From Paractinoplanes polyasparticus (GTDB lineage Bacteria > Actinomycetota > Actinomycetes > Mycobacteriales > Micromonosporaceae), in contig NZ_JAHWFK010000001.1 of assembly GCF_019710575.1 (NCBI RefSeq), forward strand, positions 558,001 through 622,000: DNA of 64,000 bases, written 5' to 3'. Each line of letters begins with the position of its first letter. Within the stretch, counting starts at the first letter, position 1. Below, one piece after another: positions 40,237 to 50,348 of this stretch. A model generated the notes under the pieces. That model was given only the letters and a program-made list of their open reading frames with translations. It was not told the DNA's origin and did not search any database. Position numbers and translations under genes: made by a program.

Positions 40237-41043
40237 TCATGCGGTGTGCGTGCCGATCCAGGTGAGGGAGGTTTCGGCCAGGTCACGCCAGCCGCGGTCG
40301 AGCGGCGCGCTGTGGCCGCGGTCGGGGAACTCGACGAGGTCGGTGCGGGAGCCCGCGTAGAGACGGTGCGCGCCGCGGACCACGACGGCCGGCACAGTGT
40401 GGTCGCGGCCGCAGGCGATCATCAGCAGCGGGGCCCGGCCGGCGCGGGCGGTGTCGACGGCCGAGGGCGCGTCCCGGGTGAAATTGGCCGACGACACCTC
40501 GAACAGCGGACGGCCGGGCGCCGGGATGGCCACCCGGCGATGGATGTCGGAGGACTCGGCCGGGGTGAGCGCATTGCCGAACCCGTACGCGAACTGCTTC
40601 TCGGTCAGGGCGACAGCACGGCCCCGGTTGGCCGGCGAGCGCAGCACCGGGAAGGCCGAGCGCAACAGGCTGAACGGCACGGCCCGGACACCCTTGATCG
40701 GCGCCGGCGAGATCGTCACCGCTCCCGCAGCCAGGTCGCGGTCGAGCAGCTTCTGGGCGATCAGGCCGCCGAAGGAGTGCCCGACGAGGATCGGCCGCTC
40801 GTCGAGACCGGCCAGGAACTTGGCGTACGCGTCGGTGGCCTCCTCGACGCCGACCCCGTGCATGCCGGTGGGGTCGGCCCGCGTGGCCGCAACCGATTCG
40901 GCGTCCCCCGGCCAGCCCGGGGCGTGCGTCTCGTAGCCCTGCCCGGCGAAGAGCTCCTGCCACGGTTCCCACGAGCCGGAGTGAATCCACAGGCCGTGGA
41001 TGAAGACCACCGTCCGGGCCGCCGCCATCGGAATCATGTTCAT
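40237..41043 (-). CDS. Alpha/beta hydrolase
   Basis: A 268-residue hydrolase with VVFIHGLWIHSGSWEPWQE (oxyanion hole), nucleophile elbow VGHSFGGL, a strand LLMIACGRDHTVP that supplies the acid and a C-terminal His in PDRGHSAPLDRGW. It resembles the unassigned esterase/lipase-type hydrolases of actinobacteria. There is no signal peptide. Several ATGs (41043, 41037, 41028) are possible starts. Substrate unknown; it stands between the Vps62-like gene and a TPR gene, all on the minus strand. Confidence 0.8.
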   Translation of the reverse strand: MNMIPMAAARTVVFIHGLWIHSGSWEPWQELFAGQGYETHAPGWPGDAESVAATRADPTGMHGVGVEEATDAYAKFLAGLDERPILVGHSFGGLIAQKLLDRDLAAGAVTISPAPIKGVRAVPFSLLRSAFPVLRSPANRGRAVALTEKQFAYGFGNALTPAESSDIHRRVAIPAPGRPLFEVSSANFTRDAPSAVDTARAGRAPLLMIACGRDHTVPAVVVRGAHRLYAGSRTDLVEFPDRGHSAPLDRGWRDLAETSLTWIGTHTA

Positions 41044-41073
41044 GCGGGCACGCTAGGACGGCCCACTGGACAG

Positions 41074-41799
41074 TCAGTGAATTCCGGCGAAGGCCGCCCG
41101 CGGATCGGTCAGCTCACCCCGGGCGTACTCGGCGGCGTAGGCGACCGGGCCGAGCGCTTCGAGGGCGGCGGCGCGGACGGCGGCCAGGTCGGCGGCGTCG
41201 TCGGGGTCGGGCACCTGGCCGATTTCGGCGAACGCGACATCGGTCACGCCGACCATCAGCGCGGCCCGGGCGAAGTCGCCCTCCGCGGCGCCGAGGGCCG
41301 CTTCGGCCAGGCAGACGTACGGTACGAAGTCCTTCCACCCGTGGCCGAACACCCGCTCGCGTCCCTCGGCGAACAGCCGGCGCGCCTCGTCGAGCCGGCC
41401 CAGCTTCAACTCGACGAACGCAAGGTTGTGATACTCCGAGTTGACCTGGACGGGCCGGCCCAGCTCCTCGTTGACCGCGATGCTCGCCCGGTAGAGGTCG
41501 CGGGCCCGCAGCAGGTCGCCCGACATGCGCGCGATCCCGGCGAGCACGTGCCGGGGCCGTTCCTCGAGCCGCCGGTCGCCGGAGAGCTGGGCCACCTCGA
41601 GCGCCTTCCGGGCCCGGGCCTCGCCGGTGGCCAGGTCCCCCTCGCGGATGGCGACCCGGGCCAGGCTGTAGCGGGCCTCCACCTCACCCGCCGGGTCGCC
41701 CGCGGCCGAGGCCCGTGCGATCTCGGCCTCGCTCATGCTCACCACGGCGTCGGTCTCGCCCCGCCGGAAGGCCGATCGCACCCGGTCGCTGAAGCTCAT
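41074..41799 (-). CDS. TPR-repeat protein
   Basis: A 241-residue soluble protein of tetratricopeptide-like helix pairs (EVEARYSLARVAIREGDLAT, then ERPRHVLAGIARMSGDLLRA, and SEYHNLAFVELKLGRLDEAR) from about residue 35 to 170. It probably mediates protein contacts. GGAGAAACG precedes ATG 41799, which is therefore preferred over the longer frame. It is divergent from the large LuxR regulator gene, sharing a 134-base control region, so it may be a target or partner of that regulator. Confidence 0.8.
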   Translation of the reverse strand: MSFSDRVRSAFRRGETDAVVSMSEAEIARASAAGDPAGEVEARYSLARVAIREGDLATGEARARKALEVAQLSGDRRLEERPRHVLAGIARMSGDLLRARDLYRASIAVNEELGRPVQVNSEYHNLAFVELKLGRLDEARRLFAEGRERVFGHGWKDFVPYVCLAEAALGAAEGDFARAALMVGVTDVAFAEIGQVPDPDDAADLAAVRAAALEALGPVAYAAEYARGELTDPRAAFAGIH

Positions 41800-41859
41800 C
41801 GTTTCTCCATGCTGTCTGATGTCGCGTCCATCACGCTCCGCGGGCACGGTAGCCGGGCC

Positions 41860-41879
41860 CAGTTGACGACCAGTTGACG
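41860..41879. promoter_or_regulatory. Direct repeat CAGTTGACG in divergent TPR/LuxR control region
   Basis: Two copies of CAGTTGACG, 11 bases apart (41860-41868 and 41871-41879), lie between the divergent TPR and LuxR genes. One helical turn spacing suits a direct-repeat operator; each also contains TTGACG, like a -35 element for the plus strand. Confidence 0.4.
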
Positions 41880-41933
41880 CGGCACACGCGTCGCTGGTTG
41901 GGGCCGGCCCGAGTGCCGTTGCAGTATGGGGGC

Positions 41934-44597
41934 ATGGGGGAGATCGTCGGGCGGGATGCGCTGATCAGCGCCATCGAAGCGCTTCTCGGCGAAGCGGTCG
42001 GCGGGCACGGGGCGACGGTCGTGCTGCGGGGCGAGCCCGGCATCGGCAAGACCGTTCTGCTCGAGCGCGCGGTCCGCTCCGGCCGCGAGCGCGGAATGCG
42101 CGTGCTGCGGGTCACCGGCGTGCAGGCCGAGGGCCGGATTCCGTACGCCGGGCTGGACCAGCTGCTCCGTCCGGTGCGCACCGCCGCGGTGGGGGCCGGA
42201 TCGCCGTACCGCCGCGCAGTGGAGGTTCTGGGTCTGCTCGGCGAGGCGGACGAGCCGGTGCTGCTGGCCGTGGAGGACGCGCACTGGCTGGACGCGGAGA
42301 CCTGGGAGACGCTGACCTTCCTGGGACGGCGCGTCGGGTCCGACCGGATCGCCGTGATCATGGCTGTGCGCGACGGCGAGGACGTCGACCGGCGGCTGGC
42401 CGCGGCCGGGCTGCCCGAGCTGCGGCTCGACCCCCTGCCGGCCGCCGACGCCGAGATCCTGCTCGATCGCCATGCGCCCGATCTCGTCGCGACCCTGCGG
42501 GCCCGGGTTCTGGACGAGGCCGCCGGCAACCCGCTCGGTGTGGTCGAGCTCGGCTCGGCCGCGGCCCGCTTCGGCGGGCCGGCGCTGCTGCCGTCGTCGC
42601 TGCCGCTGAGCGCCCGGGTGGAACGGACCTTTGCCGGACTGGTCGCGGAGCTGCCCCCGCTGACGCGCGACCTGCTGCTGCTCGCGGCGCTGAACGACGG
42701 GAGCAGCCTGGACGAGATCAGGGCCGCCGGGGCGATCCTGACCGGCGCCGAGGTGCCCACCGAGGCGATCCAGCCCGCGGTGACCTCGCGGCTGGTGACC
42801 GTCGACGAGCAGTACGAGCTGCGGTTCCGGCACCCGTTGCTGCGTTCGGCACTGCGCCAGCAGGCGGCGCCCGGCGACCGCCGCCGGATGCACGCGGCGC
42901 TGGCCGAGGTGCTCGGCGACAGCCCGATCCGCCGGCTCTGGCACCGGGCCTCGGCCGTGCCCGGCCGGGACGAGGCCCTGGCCCGCGAGCTCACCGTGCT
43001 GGCCGCCGACGCCGTCCAGCGGCAGACGGTCGCCTTCGCCCTAGCCGCGGCGAACCGGGCCGTGCAGCTCAGTGAGGATCCGGCCGAGCGGGCCCGGCGG
43101 CAGATCTGGGCCGTCCACGCGGCGCACGAGCAGGGCGACCCGCAGACGGCCCGGCGGATCCTGACCGAGATCGACGACCGCGAGCTGCGGGCGCCCGACC
43201 GCGTCCGGGTGGTCTTCATGCGCGACCACTACTTCCCCGGCGTCAGCAACGGCCCGGAAAGGCTGCCCGCCTACGCCGGCATGATCCGCACCATGCGGGA
43301 CGGCGGCGATCCCGACATGGCCGTCCAGGCCATGTGCGACATCGCGCTCGGGGTCCACTACAGCAACGCCCCCGCGCACATCCGCGAGCAACTCGTCGAC
43401 GCGGCCCTCGCGCTCGGCCTCGACGAGGACAGCCCCCGCCTGACCGCGATCCTCGGGCAGATCGCGCCCATCGAACAGGGCGCCGTCGTGCTGGAGCGAC
43501 TGCGGCGCTTCGTCCACCGGACGGACATCCCGCCGACGTGGCGAGCCGACCTGACCGTGGCCGCCTGGGCCGTCGGGGCGTTCGAGATCGCCGCCACCAT
43601 CGGCCTCTCGAGCGCCACCGACCTGCGTCACCAGGGGCGCATCGGCACCCTGTCGGTCTCGCTCAACGCGGCCGCCGCCGCCCACGCCTCGCTGGGCGAC
43701 ACCCGTTCGGCGCTGCCGCTGGCCGCCGAGAGCATCGCGCTGGCGACGGAGATCGGGCAGCGGACCTGGGTGCTGGGCGGCATCCTCATCACGGCTCAGG
43801 CCGAGGCGCTGCGGGGCGACACCGAATCGGCCCGGCGCCGGGCCGACGAGGCGGAACAGGCGTTGTCCTCGGCCCGGCGGTTCCCCATGCTGTCTCTCGT
43901 GCAGCGGGCACGCGGGCTGGCGGCCCTGGCCGAGGGCCACGCCGAGGACGCGTTCCGGCAGCTCATGCGCGTCTTCGACCCCGCCGACACGGCGTACTTT
44001 CCCCACCAGCACCTGCACCTGCTGGGGCATCTGGCCGAGGCGGCCGTGCTCGGCGGCCTGCTGGACGAGCTGCGGCCGGTCGCCGAGCAGCTCGAACCGG
44101 TGGCTGAGCGCAGCCAGTCGCCGGCCCTGCGCGTGGGGCTCGGCTACGCCCGGGCCGTGCTGACCGGCGACTACGAGAGGGCCCTGGCCGACGACCTGAC
44201 CGACTGGCCGTTCGACCGGGCCCGCCTGCAACTGACGTACGGCTCCGTGTTGCGCCGTTCCTTCCGGATCTCGGAGAGCCGTCCGTTGCTGCGGGCCGCC
44301 GCCACGACCTTCGACGCCCTCGGGGCCACGCCGTGGGCCGACCGGGCCCGCGCCGAGCTGCGCGCCAGCGGTGAGACCCGCCGCAGGCCGATGGACACGC
44401 TGGACACGCTCACCCCGCAGGAGCAGCAGATCGCGCGGCTGGCCGCCGAGGGACTGAGCAACCGCGAGATCGGCGAGCGGCTGTTCCTGTCGCCGCGGAC
44501 GGTCAGCACCCACCTGTACCGGATCTATCCGAAGGTGAACGTCCGGTCGCGGGCCGAGCTGGCCCGGGTCATCACGGCAGGCCTGTCCGTCGCCTGA
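41934..44597 (+). CDS. LuxR-family regulator with AAA-type ATPase and TPR region (LAL type)
   Basis: An 887-residue regulator of the large ATP-binding LuxR (LAL/MalT-like) group. Walker A is GEPGIGKT (near residue 35) and Walker B is LLAVEDAHWLD. A long helical TPR-like region (about 330-780) follows, and the C-terminal LuxR HTH (LTPQEQQIARLAAEGLSNRE ... FLSPRTVSTHLYRIYPKVNV) binds DNA. Such proteins switch on pathways in response to a ligand plus ATP, often in secondary or sugar metabolism. The upstream frame lacks family likeness, so ATG 41934 is chosen. It is divergent from the TPR gene; its other targets are unknown. Confidence 0.92.
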   Translation: MGEIVGRDALISAIEALLGEAVGGHGATVVLRGEPGIGKTVLLERAVRSGRERGMRVLRVTGVQAEGRIPYAGLDQLLRPVRTAAVGAGSPYRRAVEVLGLLGEADEPVLLAVEDAHWLDAETWETLTFLGRRVGSDRIAVIMAVRDGEDVDRRLAAAGLPELRLDPLPAADAEILLDRHAPDLVATLRARVLDEAAGNPLGVVELGSAAARFGGPALLPSSLPLSARVERTFAGLVAELPPLTRDLLLLAALNDGSSLDEIRAAGAILTGAEVPTEAIQPAVTSRLVTVDEQYELRFRHPLLRSALRQQAAPGDRRRMHAALAEVLGDSPIRRLWHRASAVPGRDEALARELTVLAADAVQRQTVAFALAAANRAVQLSEDPAERARRQIWAVHAAHEQGDPQTARRILTEIDDRELRAPDRVRVVFMRDHYFPGVSNGPERLPAYAGMIRTMRDGGDPDMAVQAMCDIALGVHYSNAPAHIREQLVDAALALGLDEDSPRLTAILGQIAPIEQGAVVLERLRRFVHRTDIPPTWRADLTVAAWAVGAFEIAATIGLSSATDLRHQGRIGTLSVSLNAAAAAHASLGDTRSALPLAAESIALATEIGQRTWVLGGILITAQAEALRGDTESARRRADEAEQALSSARRFPMLSLVQRARGLAALAEGHAEDAFRQLMRVFDPADTAYFPHQHLHLLGHLAEAAVLGGLLDELRPVAEQLEPVAERSQSPALRVGLGYARAVLTGDYERALADDLTDWPFDRARLQLTYGSVLRRSFRISESRPLLRAAATTFDALGATPWADRARAELRASGETRRRPMDTLDTLTPQEQQIARLAAEGLSNREIGERLFLSPRTVSTHLYRIYPKVNVRSRAELARVITAGLSVA

Positions 44598-44678
44598 TAC
44601 CGGCCCCGACGGCGCGACGGGCCCGCTTAGGCGAGAATGGGCATGCACGGACGTGCCCAACTGAGGAAGGACCTTGTC

Positions 44679-45974
44679 TTGGCCGGTGGACTCGTAGCCC
44701 TGCTGGACGACGTGGCGGTGCTGGCTCGCGCCGCTGCCGCGTCGGTCGACGACATCGGGGTGGCAGCGGCGAAAGCCGGCGCCAAGGCCGCCGGTGTCGT
44801 GATCGACGACGCCGCGGTCACGCCCCAGTACGTGCGCAACCTGGCGGCCGAGCGGGAAGTCCCGATCATCAAGCGCATCGCGCTCGGGTCGCTCCGCAAC
44901 AAGTTCCTCTTCATCCTGCCCGCGATCCTGCTGCTCAGCCAGTTCGTGCCGTGGCTGCTCACGCCGATCCTGATGCTCGGCGGCGCCTACCTCTGTTACG
45001 AGGGCGCCGAAAAGGTGTGGGCCAAGATCGCCCACCACGACGCCCACGGCGCGGACGACAAGGCCCCCGACGAGAAGACCCTGATCAGCGGGGCCGTGCG
45101 CACCGACCTGATCCTCTCGGCCGAGATCATGGTCATCACGCTCAACGAGGTGATCGACGAGCCGTTCTGGTCGCGCCTGGCCATCCTGGCCGTGGTCGCC
45201 CTGGTCATGACGGTGGCCGTTTACGGCGCGGTCGGCCTGATCGTGAAGATGGACGACGCCGGGCTGCGGCTGTCCCAGCTCTCCGGCCCGATCGCCGGCT
45301 TCGGCCGCGGGCTGGTCAAGGCCATGCCCATCGTGCTGACGGCCCTGACGATCATCGGCACCGCCGCCATGCTCTGGGTCGGCGGCCACATCCTGCTGGT
45401 CGGCGCCGACGAGCTGGGCTGGCATTTCCTGTACGAGCAGGTGCACCACCTCGAGGAGGCGGCGCACGACGCCACCGGCGCGCTCGGCGGCCTGATCGGC
45501 TGGCTGGTCAACACGGTGGCCAGCGCGATCCTGGGCCTCGTGGTCGGCGCCCTGATCGTCGTCGTGCTGACCTACACCATCCACCGCCGCAAGCCCGACA
45601 CCCACGACACCGCCCACGCCCCCGAGGCCCACACCGCGGCTCCCGGTGCGACTGGGGCCGCGACCGCCGCTCCCGTCGCCGGCACCGAACCAACCGCCGG
45701 TGATCAGCTCACGACCGACACCCGGGCCGACGCCCAGCCGGTGGCCGACGCCCAGCCTGGTGCCGACGCCCAGCCGGTAGCCGACGCCCAGCCTGGTGCC
45801 GACGCCCAGCCGGTAGCCGACGCCCAGCCGGTAGCCGACGCCCAGCCTGGTGCCGACGCCCAGCCGGTAGCCGACGCCCAGCGTGAAGGTCGTTCTCGGG
45901 CTGCGGCTACGGCTACGGAGGATGAACCGGCGGGCGGCGACCCCAAGCCCCAACCGAACACCGAGTCCCACTGA
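44679..45974 (+). CDS. DUF808 (YedI-like) membrane protein with ADAQP repeat tail
   Basis: A 431-residue inner-membrane protein of the DUF808 family, with about six hydrophobic helices and the family start AGGLVALLDDVAVLARAAAAS. TTG 44679 is chosen because AGGAAGG lies upstream at the right distance and the family begins at this point; the longer ATG frame (44637) adds 14 unlike residues. After residue 300 a cytoplasmic Ala/Thr/Pro-rich tail contains nine copies of the six-residue unit ADAQPV/G, encoded by an 18-bp minisatellite. The function of DUF808 proteins is unknown. Confidence 0.85.
   Translation: MAGGLVALLDDVAVLARAAAASVDDIGVAAAKAGAKAAGVVIDDAAVTPQYVRNLAAEREVPIIKRIALGSLRNKFLFILPAILLLSQFVPWLLTPILMLGGAYLCYEGAEKVWAKIAHHDAHGADDKAPDEKTLISGAVRTDLILSAEIMVITLNEVIDEPFWSRLAILAVVALVMTVAVYGAVGLIVKMDDAGLRLSQLSGPIAGFGRGLVKAMPIVLTALTIIGTAAMLWVGGHILLVGADELGWHFLYEQVHHLEEAAHDATGALGGLIGWLVNTVASAILGLVVGALIVVVLTYTIHRRKPDTHDTAHAPEAHTAAPGATGAATAAPVAGTEPTAGDQLTTDTRADAQPVADAQPGADAQPVADAQPGADAQPVADAQPVADAQPGADAQPVADAQREGRSRAAATATEDEPAGGDPKPQPNTESH
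45726..45887 (+). repeat. 18-bp minisatellite (nine units) in DUF808 gene
   Basis: Nine consecutive 18-base units starting GCCGACGCCCAGCC, differing mainly in whether the sixth codon is Val (GTG or GTA) or Gly (GGT). The last unit diverges (CAGCGTGAA). Copy number is in frame, so slippage would only lengthen or shorten the protein tail. Confidence 0.95.
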
Positions 45975-45979
45975 CGGTG

Positions 45980-46009
45980 GGCGGGACCGCCGAGCCCGGT
46001 GGTCCCGCC
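45980..46009. terminator. Hairpin between DUF808 and acyl-CoA synthetase genes
   Basis: A 12-bp stem with one G-U pair (GGCGGGACCGCC / GGTGGTCCCGCC) and loop GAGCCC lies six bases after the DUF808 stop, between convergent genes. It is a likely shared terminator. The rest of the gap to 46158 shows only imperfect copies of TGCCCAT(N)CTCACCGC. Confidence 0.6.
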
Positions 46010-46158
46010 TGCTCTGCCGTCCGCACGAGCCACAGATCGCCGGGCTTGCCCATAATCACCGCGGGGCACATGAATTCCCCTCACCCCGGCAGGCCGCTTG
46101 TCACCCAGGCGCGGAATCGCCTCTGACCGGACGTGCCCATCCTCACCGCCGCGCAGAG

Positions 46159-47841
<1,683 letters not shown>

Positions 47842-48060
47842 GAAACCGCCTCCCATCCCGCCGGTCGGCCGTCAACCAAGAACACCGATCAACTCAATGC
47901 CGCGCCGACCAGGCCCCTCAGCCCCGCACATGTCGCGGTCCTTACCCCACTACGCCGGCCGCGCGACCGTCGCAGTCGCGCCCCGCCATGCCGGCCCTGC
48001 ACCTGTCACAGTCGCGTCCCGTCCGGCCCGGCCGGCACCGGGCCGGGGTGGCCTCGGACG

Positions 48061-48516
48061 TCATGCGTAGTAGCGGTATATCGGGTGGGCCACGCAGGCG
48101 GGCTTGTCGACGCCGTCGATCTGGACGGTGAACGTGAGCGACATCTGGACGCAGCGGCGGGCCACCTGCTCGACCTCGTCCACCGTGGCCGCCAGACGGA
48201 TCTTGGAGCCGACGCGGACCGGGCTCGGGAAACGCACCTTGTCGAGGCCGTAGTTGACGCCCATCTTGATGCCGTCGACTGCCAGCAGCTCCGAGAAGAA
48301 CGGGATGACCAGCGACAACGTCAGATAGCCGTGGGCGATCGTCCCACCGAACGGGCCCTGGGCGGCGCGTTCGACATCTACGTGGATCCACTGGTGGTCG
48401 TCGGTGGCCGCGGCGAACGCGTTCACCCTGTCCTGGGTGATCTCCAGCCACGAGCTGGGGCCGAGCTCCTGCCCGACCAGCGCCTGGAGCCCGTCCAGTC
48501 CGTTGACAGTGATCAT
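48061..48516 (-). CDS. MaoC-family enoyl-CoA hydratase
   Basis: A 151-residue hot-dog-fold hydratase. The hydratase-2 motif is DHQWIHVDVERA followed by GPFGGTIAHGYLTLSL, giving the catalytic Asp/His pair. It adds water to trans-2-enoyl-CoA (R-specific) or performs the reverse. GGAGACACCAC precedes ATG 48516. It is the last clear gene of the ABC-SDR-amidohydrolase cluster and probably works with the SDR dehydrogenase and acyl-CoA synthetase in a beta-oxidation-like route. Confidence 0.9.
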   Translation of the reverse strand: MITVNGLDGLQALVGQELGPSSWLEITQDRVNAFAAATDDHQWIHVDVERAAQGPFGGTIAHGYLTLSLVIPFFSELLAVDGIKMGVNYGLDKVRFPSPVRVGSKIRLAATVDEVEQVARRCVQMSLTFTVQIDGVDKPACVAHPIYRYYA

Positions 48517-48551
48517 GTGGTGTCTCCTTCTCGTCGGTGCGCCTGGGCCCG

Positions 48552-49433
48552 TCAGCGAGCGCCGTCGTCGGTCAGCCCGAGGAGCCGGGCCGCGTTGTCC
48601 TTCAAGATTCTGGGGCGTACGTCGGGCTTGATGTCCAGTGCGGCGAAGTCGGCCAGCCAGCGGTCGGGGGTCAGCACCGGATAGTCCGAGCCGAACATCA
48701 CCTTGTCCTTCAGCAGCGTGTTGGCGTAGCGGACCAGCTGGGGCGGGAAGTACTTGGGCGACCAGCCGGACAGATCGATGTGCACGAGCGGCTTGTGGGT
48801 GGCGACTGCGAGGGCCTCGTCCTGCCATGGGAACGACGGGTGGGCCAGGATGATCGTCAGCCCGGGGAAGTCCACAGCCACGTCGTCGACCAGCATCGGG
48901 TTCGAATAGCGCAGCCGGACACCGCCGCCACCGGGCACGCCCGCGCCGATTCCGGTCTGCCCGGTGTGGAAGAGCGCCGGTACGCCGAGTTCCTCGATCG
49001 CCTCGTAAAGCGGATACGCCATCCGGTCGTCCGGTGCGAAGCCCTGCAGGCTGGGGTGGAACTTGAATCCCCGCACGCCGTGGTCCCGCACCAGCCGGCG
49101 GGCCTCCCGCACGCCGGCCCGGCCGCGGTGCGGGTCGATCGAGGCGAACGGGATCAGCACGTCGTCGTGCGGGGCGCAGGCGTCCGCCACTTCCTCGTTG
49201 GGGATGCGCCGATGGCCGGTGGCATGCTCGGCGTCGACCGTGAAAATGACCGCGGCCATCCGGCGTTCCCGGTAGTAGGCCGCGGTCTCGTCGACCGTCG
49301 GCTGCCTCGGGCCACCCGATCCGAAGTACGCGGCGGAAGCGCCCAGCAACTCCGGGCTCAGCGACCCGTGCCCGTCCCGGCCGACCTCGCAGTGGGTGTG
49401 GACGTCGATGGCCACCAGCTCGCCGACGTTCAC
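48552..49433 (-). CDS. Amidohydrolase-2 family metal-dependent hydrolase/decarboxylase
   Basis: A 293-residue TIM-barrel protein. Metal ligands are visible: AIDVHTHCE at the N-terminus, FHPSLQGF and ALFHTGQTG in the middle, ILAHPSFPWQDE and the terminal Asp in MFGSDYPVL. The family includes ring-opening hydrolases and non-oxidative decarboxylases of aromatic acids. The GTG start directly abuts the TGA of the SDR gene (TGA then GTG), so the two are coupled. In this operon it may cleave a ring or remove a carboxylate; that is inference. Confidence 0.88.
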   Translation of the reverse strand: MNVGELVAIDVHTHCEVGRDGHGSLSPELLGASAAYFGSGGPRQPTVDETAAYYRERRMAAVIFTVDAEHATGHRRIPNEEVADACAPHDDVLIPFASIDPHRGRAGVREARRLVRDHGVRGFKFHPSLQGFAPDDRMAYPLYEAIEELGVPALFHTGQTGIGAGVPGGGGVRLRYSNPMLVDDVAVDFPGLTIILAHPSFPWQDEALAVATHKPLVHIDLSGWSPKYFPPQLVRYANTLLKDKVMFGSDYPVLTPDRWLADFAALDIKPDVRPRILKDNAARLLGLTDDGAR

Positions 49434-50348
49434 TCAGGCCGCCGGGGGCAGGGTGGGGGCGGGGATCCCGTACGTCTCCGGTTCCGCGCCGATGCTGCCG
49501 GCCCAGGCCGCGGCGATCGCCTCGCTGGTCCAGCCGCCGTCAGCGAACGCGACAGTCTTCTCGTGCGGATGGGACCACAGGGTCAGCCGATCGCCGCCGA
49601 TGCCGATCGCCTGGCCGGTGACGTCCTTCGCGGCGTCCGACGCGAGGAAGACGATCAGGCCGGTGACGTCGTCGACCGTGCCCATGCCCTCGTCGCGGCG
49701 CAACCACGTGGGCAGGGGCGTTCCGGTGCGTTCGGCCTCCTCGATCACCGGGGCGAACGCGGGAATGGTCTTGGTCATCTCGGTGACGGCGACCGGAACG
49801 ATCGCGTTCACGGTGATGCCGGCCCGCGCCAGCTCCAGCGCCCACGTACGGGCCATCGCCGCGATCCCGGCCTTCGCGGCGGCGTAGTTGGTCTGGCCGA
49901 AGTTCCCCCGCTGCCCCGCCGGCGACGAGACCAGGATCAGCCGGCCGCCCTCCCCGCGTTCCCGCATGTGGACAGCGGCCGCCCGTCCACAGGTGAACGT
50001 GCCGCGCAGGTGCACGTTGACCACAGCGTCGAAGTCGTCGTCGCTCATTTTCCACAGCACCCGGTCCCGCAGGATCCCGGCGTTGGTGACCATCACATCG
50101 AGCCGCCCGAACTCCCGCACCGCGGTATCCACAAGTAACTCGGCAGTCGCCGTCTCCCCCACCGCGGCAACCACCCCGGTCGCCCGGCCCCCACCGGCAA
50201 CAATCGCGTCGACCGCGTTGTCCACAGCCTCCGGTTCGATGTCGTTCACCACCACAGCAGCTCCCGCGTCAGCCAGCGCCCGGGCGTAGCCCAGCCCCAG
50301 CCCTCGCCCGCTTCCCGTGACCACAGCGACCTTCCCGGAAAGTGTCAT
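49434..50348 (-). CDS. SDR-family 3-hydroxyacyl-CoA dehydrogenase-like oxidoreductase
   Basis: A 304-residue short-chain dehydrogenase. The NAD(P) motif is VVTGSGRGLGLGYARALADAG, followed by NDIEPEAV, NAG, and the catalytic Ser...Tyr...Lys (VSSPAGQRG, NYAAAKAG). Its long C-terminal extension (after about 250) resembles the (3R)-hydroxyacyl-CoA dehydrogenase half of multifunctional peroxisomal-type enzymes, which pair with MaoC hydratases; a MaoC gene lies two genes downstream. The start overlaps the LivM stop (ATGA). Confidence 0.9.
   Translation of the reverse strand: MTLSGKVAVVTGSGRGLGLGYARALADAGAAVVVNDIEPEAVDNAVDAIVAGGGRATGVVAAVGETATAELLVDTAVREFGRLDVMVTNAGILRDRVLWKMSDDDFDAVVNVHLRGTFTCGRAAAVHMRERGEGGRLILVSSPAGQRGNFGQTNYAAAKAGIAAMARTWALELARAGITVNAIVPVAVTEMTKTIPAFAPVIEEAERTGTPLPTWLRRDEGMGTVDDVTGLIVFLASDAAKDVTGQAIGIGGDRLTLWSHPHEKTVAFADGGWTSEAIAAAWAGSIGAEPETYGIPAPTLPPAA

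Noticed and set aside
45726..45887. Regular 18-bp repeats considered as a CRISPR array
   Set aside because: Units are adjacent without spacers and encode an in-frame peptide repeat.
43041..45971. 976-residue minus-strand open frame across the LuxR and DUF808 genes
   Set aside because: Spans two genes and their gap, has no domain-like sequence, and consists of shadow composition.
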